From: Micromonospora qiuiae
Lineage (GTDB): Bacteria; Actinomycetota; Actinomycetes; Mycobacteriales; Micromonosporaceae
Reading direction: 5' to 3'
Assembly: GCF_016863555.1 (NCBI RefSeq)
Contig: NZ_BOPC01000013.1
Span: 124,001 to 188,000 of the forward strand
Length of the DNA stretch: 64,000 bases
How positions within the stretch are numbered: the first letter of the stretch is position 1; every line of letters starts with the position of its first letter. This document shows, in pieces, positions 18,607 to 26,422 of this stretch. Below the pieces are notes generated by a model, which was not told the DNA's origin, searched no databases, and saw nothing but the letters and a program-made list of their open reading frames with translations. A program made the position numbers and the translations under genes.

Positions 18607-19863
18607 TCAGGCGAAGGCGGGTTCGGGGCGGCTGTCGTCGGCGGCGGGCTGCGCCGGTGGGCGGCCGAGGGCAGGGTCGGCGGTGCCCCGGGCGGCGTGC
18701 CGGGCCAGCAACACCCAGTTGGTGACGGCGAGGGTGCCGAGCAGCAGGGTGAAGCCGATCAGTGAGACGGCCATCAGCCATCCGCTGATCGGGGAGACGG
18801 CCTGGTCCACCGGCAGCAGCCCGTACGCCACCCAGGGCTGGCGGCCGACCTCGCGGGAGATCCAGCCCAGGATCAGCGCCACGAAGGGCAGCGGTACGGC
18901 CAGCATGAGCAGCCACAGCGGAAACCGGAGCCGGATGATCCAGTCCCGCCAGAGCAGCGGCAGCAGCAGCCAGAGCAGGCCGAGGCCGAGGCCGATGAGG
19001 ATCATGAATCCGAGCCCGACGTTGGCCAGTGTGGGCGGCAGGTAGTCGCCGGGCCCGAACCGGGCGCTCCACTCGGCGATCAGCGCCTCGGCCTCCGGGC
19101 TCGTGCCACCGAACTTGGTCGGCTGCACCGAAAGGACCGGCCCGAACTGCGCGAAGCCGAAGCCCTGCACCAGGCTGATCGCCAGCGTGGCGGTGACCAC
19201 GCCGATCCGCAGCGAGGTCCGGAACAGGTCGTGATCGGGGGTGCGTCGGAGCAGGTGCCAGGCGCTGATCCCGGCCATCAGCAGCCCGCCGGTGAGCAGG
19301 GCCGCCGACACCACGTGCCCGAGCGCCATGCCCAGGGCCGGGTTGGTCAGCAGCGCGGAGAAGTCGGTCAGGTGGGCGACGCCGTCGCGTACCTCGTAGC
19401 CGACCGGGTTTTGCAACCAGGAGTTGGCCACCATGATCCAGAACGCCGAGGCGTACGCGGTGAGCGCCACGCCGTACAGCAGCGCGAGGTGTACGCCTCG
19501 GCGCAGCCGGTGCCAGCCGAAGATCCACATGCCGAGGAAGGTCGACTCCAGGAAGAACGCGACCAGGGTCTCGATCGCCAGCGGGGCGCCGAAGACGTTG
19601 CCCACGTAGCGCGACAGACCGCTCCAGTTCAGCCCGAACTGGAATTCCATCACGATGCCGGTGGCGATGCCGAGCACATAGTTGATCACGTAGAGCTGGC
19701 CCCAGAACCGGGTCAGCCGCTCCCAGCGGGGATTGCCGGTGACCACCCAGGCGGTCTGCAGTCCGACGAGGAGGGTGACCAGGCCGAGGGTGACGGCCAC
19801 GAAGAGGAAATGAACCGAGGCGGTCGCGGCGAATTGCAGGCGGGCGAGGAGCAGGGTGTCCAT
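18607..19863 (-). CDS. cydA: cytochrome bd ubiquinol oxidase subunit I
   Basis: This 418-residue catalytic subunit binds the b- and d-type hemes and oxidises menaquinol to reduce oxygen. The N-terminal helix carries the heme-ligand histidine (ATASVHFLFVAVTLG). GRQPWVAYGLLPVDQA and the helix pattern agree with CydA. At 418 residues it is short compared with the enterobacterial protein, which fits the short quinol-loop class. GGAGAG lies 6-7 nt before the ATG. The 115-bp upstream gap contains the palindromes listed separately. Confidence 0.93.
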   Translation of the reverse strand: MDTLLLARLQFAATASVHFLFVAVTLGLVTLLVGLQTAWVVTGNPRWERLTRFWGQLYVINYVLGIATGIVMEFQFGLNWSGLSRYVGNVFGAPLAIETLVAFFLESTFLGMWIFGWHRLRRGVHLALLYGVALTAYASAFWIMVANSWLQNPVGYEVRDGVAHLTDFSALLTNPALGMALGHVVSAALLTGGLLMAGISAWHLLRRTPDHDLFRTSLRIGVVTATLAISLVQGFGFAQFGPVLSVQPTKFGGTSPEAEALIAEWSARFGPGDYLPPTLANVGLGFMILIGLGLGLLWLLLPLLWRDWIIRLRFPLWLLMLAVPLPFVALILGWISREVGRQPWVAYGLLPVDQAVSPISGWLMAVSLIGFTLLLGTLAVTNWVLLARHAARGTADPALGRPPAQPAADDSRPEPAFA

Positions 19864-19904
19864 GGCCAGCTCTCCTGGGGTGGGGGCCTGATTTAGTAGG
19901 GAGG

Positions 19905-19924
19905 CTACCGGTAGGCAACCTACC
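19905..19924 (-). promoter_or_regulatory. palindromic operator candidates upstream of cydA
   Basis: Two overlapping perfect palindromes are visible: CTACCGGTAG (19905-19914) and GGTAGG-CAA-CCTACC (19910-19924). The latter matches the padR upstream site in half-sites and spacing (GGTAG-N5-CTACC). The position 41-61 nt before the cydA ATG suits repression or activation. PadR or BlaI are candidate binders; neither is proven. Confidence 0.45.
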
Positions 19925-19978
19925 TATAGGGTGTCGCGCGGCCCGATCCCGGGAAGATCAGGGTCAGTTCAGGGTGGC

Positions 19979-20884
19979 TCAGCTCAGGAACAGGGAGATC
20001 GGCAGGGCGGCAGCGGTGGTGGTCACCGCGAGCGCGACGGCACCGAGCAGGCGCGGCGGGCGTTCGTTGACCATCAGCCGCTGCATTCGTACGGCCAGGT
20101 CCCGGTCGCCCATGCCGAGCGCGCCCGCCGGAGTGATCCGGTTGCCGGCGGTGGCGAAGCGCTGCAGCGCCCCGGCCAACGGTGCATCGGCGTGCAGTTC
20201 CCGGGCCTTGTCGTCGGCGCGCATCTCGACCAGCAGCGAGACCCGATCGTGCGCCTTCCTGACCCAGCCCAGCCAGGGCAGTGCCCGGCACAGCGCGGTG
20301 AACGGCAGCAGCACCAGGTCGTGCCGCTCCTGCGCGTGTGCCCGCTCGTGGGTGAGCACCGCCTCCAGTTCGGCTCGGCTGAGCAGGTCGAGCGCGCCCG
20401 CGCTGACCACCACCCGGGGCCGCACCCCGGGCAGGCAGTACGCGGCCGCACCCGGATGGTCGAGCACCAGCGCGCCGGGCACGGTGGGATCCCGTCGAGC
20501 CACCAGGGTGAGCAGGTCGCGGTGCCGGCGCTGGGCGCGTACCGCACCGTGGATGCTGCGTACCGTGGTGGTGAGCAGCACCGCCCCGATGCCGAAACCG
20601 ACGCCCACCAGCCCCAGGTGCACGGCGCCCAGACCGGCCGGCAGGGTGCTGTGCCACAGGTCGTCGGCGAGCGCGAGCAGGGCGCTGCCGGTGCCCCGTT
20701 GGTACGGGGCCAGCCCGAGCGACATCGGCAGGCCCACCGCGGAGAGGCCGGCACCCAGGCCGACCGCCTGCCAGCAGAGGATCGCCACCCGGGGGCTGCG
20801 CCACGTCCAGGTGGAACGGGCCAGCACCTGCGCTATCAACCAGCACGCCAGCATCGACGCGGCGAAGTGCAGAGTGTGGGCCAT
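19979..20884 (-). CDS. M56-family (BlaR1-like) membrane metallopeptidase
   Basis: This 301-residue protein has several membrane helices and the zinc site THERAHAQERHD (HExxH form, about residues 178-186), with a downstream EMRADDKA stretch. M56 proteases paired with BlaI sense a signal and lead to cleavage or release of the repressor. It follows blaI by 10 nt. There is no extracellular penicillin-binding domain, as in other short actinobacterial homologues, so the ligand is probably not a beta-lactam bound in the BlaR1 way. Confidence 0.82.
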   Translation of the reverse strand: MAHTLHFAASMLACWLIAQVLARSTWTWRSPRVAILCWQAVGLGAGLSAVGLPMSLGLAPYQRGTGSALLALADDLWHSTLPAGLGAVHLGLVGVGFGIGAVLLTTTVRSIHGAVRAQRRHRDLLTLVARRDPTVPGALVLDHPGAAAYCLPGVRPRVVVSAGALDLLSRAELEAVLTHERAHAQERHDLVLLPFTALCRALPWLGWVRKAHDRVSLLVEMRADDKARELHADAPLAGALQRFATAGNRITPAGALGMGDRDLAVRMQRLMVNERPPRLLGAVALAVTTTAAALPISLFLS

Positions 20885-20894
20885 GGCGTCGCCC

Positions 20895-21266
20895 CTACCG
20901 CTCCGCCGCCTCGTCGGCCAGGGCGGCCCGGAGCACGTCCGCCTCTGTGCCGGTGACCGAGCGGGCGAACCGGATCAGTGCCGCGTCCCGGCTGCCGCCG
21001 AGATCCAGCGCGGCGAGCATGAGCTGGGCGATGTGCGCCTCACGGCTCGCGGCGGGCCGGTAGCGCCAGGCGCGGCCCTCTCGCTCACGCTGCACCATGC
21101 CCTTGCCGGCGAGCCGGTCCAGCACCGTCATCACGGTGGTGTACGCCAGTTCCCGCCCGGCGAGGGCGTCGGCCACCTCGCGCACAGTGGCGCCGTTCGA
21201 CGTGGCGGGGACGGAGTCCCACAGCACGTCCATCACCGCGCGTTCGAGATCACCAAGCCGAGTCAC
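20895..21266 (-). CDS. BlaI/MecI-family transcriptional repressor
   Basis: This 123-residue winged-helix repressor has LGDLERAVMDVLW, TVREVADALAGRELAYTTVMTVLDRLAGKGMVQRER and the C-terminal dimer helices of the BlaI/MecI/CopY family. The GTG start follows metX by only 9 nt, so it may be read with the methionine genes. The sequence TACTAC-N5-GTAGGA (21274-21290, minus strand), which encodes the end of MetX, is a possible operator, but it also supplies ribosome-binding purines. Adjacent M56 and cyd genes suggest control of respiration or of the envelope. Confidence 0.85.
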   Translation of the reverse strand: MTRLGDLERAVMDVLWDSVPATSNGATVREVADALAGRELAYTTVMTVLDRLAGKGMVQREREGRAWRYRPAASREAHIAQLMLAALDLGGSRDAALIRFARSVTGTEADVLRAALADEAAER

Positions 21267-21275
21267 CCCCTGATC

Positions 21276-22430
21276 CTACCTCCCGTAGTAGACGCCTCCC
21301 AAGGCTCCCCGGACCACCGCCGCGACCTGCTCGGCCTCGATCAGGAAGCCGTCGTGACCGAAGTCGGACCGAATGGTGATCAGGGGCCGGGCGGTCGGTG
21401 CGGCGGCGAGCAACGCACCCTGCTCCGGCGGGAACAGTCGGTCGGAGTCGACCACGGCCACGGTGAGTTCGGCCCGGATCCTCGCCAGGGCCGCGTCCAC
21501 CCCACCCCGCCCACGCCCGATGTCGTGGGCGTTCATCGATTCGGTGAGCACCAGGTAGGAGTTCGGGTCGAACCGCCGGCCAAGCTTGTCACCGTGGTGG
21601 TCCAGGTACGACTGCACCGCGAACCGGCCTCCCTCGGCCGGCTGCTCCCCGGGCTGCGGGGCGCGACCGAACCGCTCGTTCAGCTCGCGCGCCGAGCGGT
21701 ACGTGACGTGGGCGATCTGCCGGGCGACCGCCATTCCGGCCAGGGGCGGCGGCCCGTCGTAGTAGTCGCCACCTCGAAAGTTCGGATCTGTTCGGATGGC
21801 GGCGAGCTGCGGCACGCTCCAGGCGATCTGATCGCCGGAGAAGTACGGCGTGGTGGCGATGGCGACACACCGGCGGACCCGCTCCGGGTACATGATCGCC
21901 CATTCCAGTGCCCGCATGCCGCCCATCGAGCCGCCGATGACCGCGGCGAACGACTTGATCCCGATCAGATCGGCCAGCGCGGCCTCGGCCCGTACCTGGT
22001 CCCGAGGGGTCAGGCGCGGGAAGCGCGACCCCCACGGCTTGCCGTCCGGCGCGGGCGTGGCCGGCCCGGTGCTGCCACGGCAGCCGCCGAGGACGTTCGC
22101 CGCGACGACGAAGTACCGGCGGTCGTCCAACGGCGCGCCGGGGCCGATCAGCCCGTCCCACCAGCCGGGCGTCGGCTGGTCCGGACCGGCCGGGCCGACC
22201 ACGTGCGAGTCCCCGGTGAGGGCGTGCAGCACCAGCACCGCATTGTCGCCGGCGGAGTTCAGCGTGCCCCAGGTCTGATAAGCCATCCGTACGTCGGGCA
22301 GCACCCGCCCGGACTCCAGAGTCAGCTCGCCGATCTGGGCGGATCGCCGACCGGACACACCCGTGTCGAGGCCGGGCGGCTGCCCGGCCTCGGCACGCAG
22401 TGGGATGAGGGTCATCGCCGGATCAGGCAT
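21276..22430 (-). CDS. metX: homoserine O-acetyltransferase
   Basis: This 384-residue alpha/beta-hydrolase-fold enzyme transfers acetyl from acetyl-CoA to homoserine, feeding MetY. The nucleophile is Ser168 in IGGSMGGMRALEW; the acid is in DSDRLFPP and the histidine in DFGHDGFLIE near the C-terminus. The start overlaps the metY stop by 8 nt, so the two form an operon. The last codons (YYGR, stop) overlap a small palindrome before blaI. Confidence 0.93.
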   Translation of the reverse strand: MPDPAMTLIPLRAEAGQPPGLDTGVSGRRSAQIGELTLESGRVLPDVRMAYQTWGTLNSAGDNAVLVLHALTGDSHVVGPAGPDQPTPGWWDGLIGPGAPLDDRRYFVVAANVLGGCRGSTGPATPAPDGKPWGSRFPRLTPRDQVRAEAALADLIGIKSFAAVIGGSMGGMRALEWAIMYPERVRRCVAIATTPYFSGDQIAWSVPQLAAIRTDPNFRGGDYYDGPPPLAGMAVARQIAHVTYRSARELNERFGRAPQPGEQPAEGGRFAVQSYLDHHGDKLGRRFDPNSYLVLTESMNAHDIGRGRGGVDAALARIRAELTVAVVDSDRLFPPEQGALLAAAPTARPLITIRSDFGHDGFLIEAEQVAAVVRGALGGVYYGR

Positions 22431-23757
22431 CCTTGGCGGCGATGAACCCGGCCTCCAGGTCGGCCAGGATGTCGTCGATGTGCTCGATTCCGACAGCGAG
22501 CCGGATCATCCCGGGGCCCACCCCGGCGGCCCGCCGCGCGTCGTCGGTGAGCTGCGCGTGGGTGGTCGACGCCGGGTGGATCACCAGCGATCGCACGTCG
22601 CCGATGTTGGCGACGTGGGAGTGCAGCTTCAGCGCGTCCACGAAGGCGATGCCGGCCTCGACCCCACCGCTCAGCTCGAAGGTGAGCAGGGCGCTGGCCC
22701 CGCGGGGGAGGTACTGGCGGGCACGGTCGTACCACGGGCTGGAGGGCAGGCCGGCGTAGTTGACGCTCACGACGTCGTCGCGCTGCTCCAGCCACTCGGC
22801 GACGGCCTGGGCGTTGGCGGCGTGCCGTTCCATCCGCAGCGACAGGGTCTCGATGCCCTGCAACAGCAGGAAGGCCGAGAACGGGGAGATCGCCGGACCG
22901 AGATCCCGCAGCAGTTGGACCCGCATCTTGATCGCGTACGCGCCGGGCCCCAGCGCCGGCCAGTACCGCAGTCCGTTGTACGTGGGGTCGGGCTCGACGA
23001 ACTCAGGGAACCGCTCGGGGTGCGCGGAGAAGTCGAAGCTGCCACCGTCGACGACCACACCACCGATGGCGGTGCCGTGACCGCCGAGGTACTTGGTCGC
23101 GGAGTGGATCACCACGTCCGCGCCGTGTTCCAGCGGGCGCAGCAGGTAGGGCGTGGCGACGGTGTTGTCCACGAGCAGCGGGACGCCGACCTCGTGGGCA
23201 AGATCGGCGACCGCCCGGATGTCGAGGATGTTGCTGCGGGGGTTGCCGATGGACTCGCCGAAGAAGGCCTTGGTGTTCGGCCGGACCGCCGCCCGCCAGG
23301 CGTCGAGGTCGTCGGGGTCCTCGACGAAACTCACCTCGATGCCGAACTTCGGCAGGGTGTGGCGGAACAGGTTGTAGGTGCCGCCGTACAGGCTCGCGCT
23401 GGACACGATGTGGTCACCGCTGCGGGCCAGGTTGAGGATCGCCAGGGTCTCCGCGGACTGGCCGGAGGCCACGGCCAGGGCCGCGACACCGCCTTCGAGG
23501 GCGGCGACCCGCTGCTCCAGGACATCCTGGGTCGGGTTGTTGATCCGGGTGTAGATGTAGCCCGTCTCGGCCAGTGCGAACAGGCCCGCAGCGTGGTCGG
23601 CGTCGCGGAAGGCGAACGAGGTGGTCTGGTAGATCGGGGTTGCCCGGGCGCCGGTGGCCGGGTCCGGAGCGGCGCCCGCGTGCACCTGCAGCGTCTCGAA
23701 GGACCAGGTCGCTGGTGTGGGCTCGGCTGCAGTGGTGTCCGAGTCGGAGGTGGTCAT
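22423..23757 (-). CDS. metY: O-acetylhomoserine sulfhydrylase / aminocarboxypropyltransferase
   Basis: This 444-residue PLP enzyme converts O-acetylhomoserine and sulfide to homocysteine. The PLP lysine lies in IHSATKYLGGHGT (about residue 222). Other family blocks: YTRINNPTQDVLEQRVAALEGG and SGQSAETLAILN. AAGGAG lies 5 nt before the ATG. The mRNA leader is about 300 nt and contains a small leader ORF and a terminator-like hairpin, pointing to attenuation by sulfur status. Confidence 0.93.
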   Translation of the reverse strand: MTTSDSDTTAAEPTPATWSFETLQVHAGAAPDPATGARATPIYQTTSFAFRDADHAAGLFALAETGYIYTRINNPTQDVLEQRVAALEGGVAALAVASGQSAETLAILNLARSGDHIVSSASLYGGTYNLFRHTLPKFGIEVSFVEDPDDLDAWRAAVRPNTKAFFGESIGNPRSNILDIRAVADLAHEVGVPLLVDNTVATPYLLRPLEHGADVVIHSATKYLGGHGTAIGGVVVDGGSFDFSAHPERFPEFVEPDPTYNGLRYWPALGPGAYAIKMRVQLLRDLGPAISPFSAFLLLQGIETLSLRMERHAANAQAVAEWLEQRDDVVSVNYAGLPSSPWYDRARQYLPRGASALLTFELSGGVEAGIAFVDALKLHSHVANIGDVRSLVIHPASTTHAQLTDDARRAAGVGPGMIRLAVGIEHIDDILADLEAGFIAAKDA

Positions 23758-23852
23758 GACGTATCTCCTTCAGGCCGGGTGGGCGGCCGTGTCGCTGCGG
23801 GCTACAGGGGCGAGGTCACCGGTCCGGATCTGACCGGACGGAGTCGGAGCGC

Positions 23853-23907
23853 AGAAAACAGGACCCGCCAGCGTCGATCACGAGATCGATGATCTGCAGC
23901 TGGCGGG
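23853..23907 (-). terminator. terminator-like hairpin in the metY leader
   Basis: On the minus strand a 9-bp perfect stem (arms 23899-23907 and 23864-23872) is followed within a few bases by TGTTTT (23855-23860). It lies between the leader ORF stop (23959) and metY, as an attenuator would. The loop contains GATCA/TGATC arms that could form an alternative structure. Confidence 0.5.
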
Positions 23908-23958
23908 CGGCGAGCCGCTCGGCTTGTCCCAAGGTGCCGATCTGGGGCGTCGCGCAAA

Positions 23959-24054
23959 TCAGGCGCGACAGAGCGCGGTGGTGACACGCATCAGGTCGAC
24001 GTGACGCCGTGAGCAAAGGCGCATCCGCAGCTGCGGGACCTGTGCGTGCGACAT
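23959..24054 (-). CDS. 31-codon cysteine-containing leader peptide upstream of metY
   Basis: A small ORF, ATG 24054 to TGA 23959, encodes a peptide ending RRHVDLMRVTTALCRA. Cysteine codons occur at positions 14 and 29. The RRHVDL...ALCR pattern is the one I know from actinobacterial putative leader peptides upstream of sulfur-assimilation genes. A shorter start at the internal ATG (codon 11) is possible. It is followed by a terminator-like hairpin and then metY. Ribosome stalling at the last cysteine codon when cysteine is scarce is the expected mechanism (inference). Confidence 0.6.
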   Translation of the reverse strand: MSHAQVPQLRMRLCSRRHVDLMRVTTALCRA

Positions 24055-24079
24055 GTCGGGCTCCACTGACATCATGATC

Positions 24080-24106
24080 ATTTAAGCTCGGTCTGTTAAA
24101 TGTCAA
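24080..24106 (-). promoter_or_regulatory. promoter of the metYX operon
   Basis: On the minus strand TTGACA (24106-24101) is followed after 15-16 nt by TTAAAT/TAAATG (24085-24079). The region is unusually AT-rich for this genome and lies about 26 nt before the leader ORF start, as expected for a housekeeping sigma promoter. Confidence 0.55.
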
Positions 24107-24127
24107 ACGCTAGCCTACCCGGCCGGG

Positions 24128-24148
24128 TTCGAGACGAATCGTCTCGAA
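24128..24148 (-). terminator. perfect 9-bp hairpin after the deoC-aldehyde dehydrogenase operon
   Basis: TTCGAGACG (24128-24136), AAT, CGTCTCGAA (24140-24148). It lies 28 nt downstream of the last dehydrogenase stop and just before the metY promoter. This is a candidate terminator that insulates the two units. Confidence 0.55.
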
Positions 24149-24175
24149 GTGTGGATCCACGGTGACGGGCATAAC

Positions 24176-24994
24176 TCAGACGCCCTTCGGGTGCCACACG
24201 GTCTTCGTCTCCAGCAGCCACGTCATCCGGCCCAACCCCGGGTCCCCCGACCAGTCGTGATCCGCCGGCCGGAGCACCCGCTTGAGGTTCTCTGCCGCCT
24301 TGACCTCCAGGTCGGCAGCCAGCTCGGGATCGGTCACCCCGGTCAGGTCGATCGCGTTGACGTCCATGTGCGCGGCCAACGTCGGCACGGTCTCGGCGTG
24401 GCGGCCGGTCAGGATGTTCACCACCCCGCCGGGCAGGTCCGAGGTGGCCAGCACCTCGGCCAGGGTCACCGCGGCGAGGGGAGCCGCCGGCGAGGCGGAC
24501 ACCACCACCGTGTTGCCGCTGACGATCGCCGGGGCGATCACGCTGACCAGGCCGAGCAGCGCCGGCGCCTCGGGGGCCACCACCGCCACCACGCCGGTCG
24601 GCTCGGGCGCGGAAAGATTGAAGTACGGCCCGGCCACCGGGTTCGCGCCGCCGTACACCTGCGGCAGCTTGTCGGACCAGCCCGCGTACCAGACCCAGCG
24701 GTCGGTCGCCGCGTCCACCTCGTCGCCGGGCACACCGAGGGCGACGAACTGCTCGCGCCGGCCCTCCAGCATCTCCGCCACCCGGTAGAGGATCTGACCC
24801 CGGTTGTACGCGGTCGCCCCGGCCCACCCCCGCACGGCGGCGCGGGCGGCGATTACCGCGTCCCGCGCGTCCTTGCGGGAGGCCAGCGACACGTTGGAGT
24901 CCTGCACGAGATACGACCGTCCCGACTCGCTGCGCGGGAACTTCCCGCCGATGAAGAGCTTGTACGTCTTGCGTACCGCGACCCGCTCAGACAT
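24176..24994 (-). CDS. truncated aldehyde-dehydrogenase-like protein (ALDH16 C-terminal-half-like)
   Basis: At 272 residues this is little more than half of a normal aldehyde dehydrogenase. The N-terminal fold is recognisable (LFIGGKFPRSESGRSY, RGQILYRVAEML, PAIVSGNTVVV, LPGGVVNILTG), but the protein ends before the catalytic-cysteine domain. It finishes with RMTWLLETKTVWHP. Such a degenerate second half is typical of ALDH16 proteins. Here it is a separate gene overlapping the full-length dehydrogenase by 8 nt. It is probably a structural partner rather than an enzyme (inference). Confidence 0.7.
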   Translation of the reverse strand: MSERVAVRKTYKLFIGGKFPRSESGRSYLVQDSNVSLASRKDARDAVIAARAAVRGWAGATAYNRGQILYRVAEMLEGRREQFVALGVPGDEVDAATDRWVWYAGWSDKLPQVYGGANPVAGPYFNLSAPEPTGVVAVVAPEAPALLGLVSVIAPAIVSGNTVVVSASPAAPLAAVTLAEVLATSDLPGGVVNILTGRHAETVPTLAAHMDVNAIDLTGVTDPELAADLEVKAAENLKRVLRPADHDWSGDPGLGRMTWLLETKTVWHPKGV

Positions 24995-26417
24995 TGAGGT
25001 ACGCCTCCAGCCCGTGCCGGCCGCCCTCGCGACCGTAGCCCGACTCCTTGTAGCCCCCGAAGGGCGAGGTCGGGTCGAACTTGTTGAACGTGTTGGCCCA
25101 GACCACTCCGGCGCGCAGCCGGTCGGCCATCCACAGGATCCGGGAGCCCTTCTCGGTCCAGATCCCGGCCGACAACCCGTACGGCGTGTTGTTCGCCTTC
25201 TCCACGGCCTCGGCCGGGGTGCGGAAGGTCAGCACGGAGAGCACCGGGCCGAAGATCTCCTCCCGGGCGATCCGGTGCGCCTGGGTGACCCCGGTGAAGA
25301 TGGTCGGCGCGAACCAGAAGCCCCGCTCGGGCAGTTCGCACGGCGGCGACCACTGCTGCGCACCCTCGGCGGCGCCAGCGTCGGTCAGCTCCCGGATCCG
25401 GGCCAGCTGGGCGGCGGAGTTGATCGCACCGATGTCGGTGTTCTTGTCCAGCGGGTCACCGACCCGCAGCCGGGCCATCCGCCGCTTGAGCGACTCCAGC
25501 ACCGTCTCGGCGACGGACTCCTGGACCAGCAGCCGGGAGCCGGCGCAGCAGACGTGCCCCTGGTTGAAGAAGATCCCGTTGACGATGCCCTCGACCGCCT
25601 GGTCGACCGGGGCGTCGTCGAAGACGATGTTGGCGGCCTTGCCGCCCAACTCCAGGGTGAGCTTCTTGCGGCTGCCGGCGACCGCGCGGGCGATGGCCCG
25701 GCCGACCTCGGTGGAGCCGGTGAAGGCAATCTTGTCCACACCCGGGTGCTCGACCAGCGCCCGGCCGGTCTCGCCCGCCCCGGTGACGATGTTGACCACG
25801 CCGGCCGGCAGGTCGGCCTGCTGGCAGATCTCGGCGAAGAGCAGCGCGGTCAGCGGGGTGGTCTCGGCCGGTTTCAGCACCACCGTGTTGCCGGTCGCCA
25901 ACGCCGGAGCGATCTTCCAGGCCAGCATGAGCAGCGGGAAGTTCCACGGGATGACCTGCGCCGCCACGCCCAGCGGCTTCGGGTCGGGACCGAAGCCGGC
26001 GTAACCGAGCTTGTCCGCCCAGCCCGCGTAGTAGAAGAAGTGCGCGGCGACCAACGGCAGGTCGACGTCCCGTGACTCCTTGATCGGCTTGCCGTTGTCC
26101 AGCGACTCCAGCACGGCCAACTCGCGGGAGCGCTCCTGGATGATCCGGGCGATCCGGTACAGGTACTTTGCCCGGTCCCGGCCCGGCATCGGGCCCCAGA
26201 CCTGCTCGTACGCCTTCCGGGCGGCCCGGACCGCGCGGTCCACGTCCTGGCTGCCGCCCTCGGCGATCTCGGCGAGCACTTCCTCGGAGGCCGGATTGAT
26301 CGACTTGAAGCTGCCGCCGTCGGTCGGGTCGACGAACGTCCCGTCGACGAACAGGCCATAGGACGGCTTGATGTCCACCACCGAGCGCGACTCGGGGGCG
26401 GGGGCGTATTCGAACAT
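24987..26417 (-). CDS. aldehyde dehydrogenase (ALDH16-like catalytic subunit)
   Basis: This 476-residue NAD-dependent aldehyde dehydrogenase has the cofactor motif PWNFPLLMLAWKIAPALATGNTVVLKPAE, GSTEVGR, a general-base glutamate in LELGGKAAN and the catalytic cysteine in GHVCCAG (about residue 290). The N-terminus (LFVDGTFVDPTDGG) resembles the first domain of ALDH16. It starts 5 nt after deoC, so oxidation of the acetaldehyde made by DeoC is a reasonable role (inference from the operon). Confidence 0.85.
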   Translation of the reverse strand: MFEYAPAPESRSVVDIKPSYGLFVDGTFVDPTDGGSFKSINPASEEVLAEIAEGGSQDVDRAVRAARKAYEQVWGPMPGRDRAKYLYRIARIIQERSRELAVLESLDNGKPIKESRDVDLPLVAAHFFYYAGWADKLGYAGFGPDPKPLGVAAQVIPWNFPLLMLAWKIAPALATGNTVVLKPAETTPLTALLFAEICQQADLPAGVVNIVTGAGETGRALVEHPGVDKIAFTGSTEVGRAIARAVAGSRKKLTLELGGKAANIVFDDAPVDQAVEGIVNGIFFNQGHVCCAGSRLLVQESVAETVLESLKRRMARLRVGDPLDKNTDIGAINSAAQLARIRELTDAGAAEGAQQWSPPCELPERGFWFAPTIFTGVTQAHRIAREEIFGPVLSVLTFRTPAEAVEKANNTPYGLSAGIWTEKGSRILWMADRLRAGVVWANTFNKFDPTSPFGGYKESGYGREGGRHGLEAYLNV

Positions 26418-26422
26418 CGCGG

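Noticed and set aside
19920-20846. 308-codon reverse ORF overlapping the M56 gene
   Set aside because: It is the other frame of the M56 peptidase gene, which carries the HExxH site and membrane helices.
23758-24106. S-adenosylmethionine riboswitch upstream of metY
   Set aside because: No SAM-I, SAM-II or SAM-IV core pattern was recognised; the leader ORF and terminator explain the long leader better.
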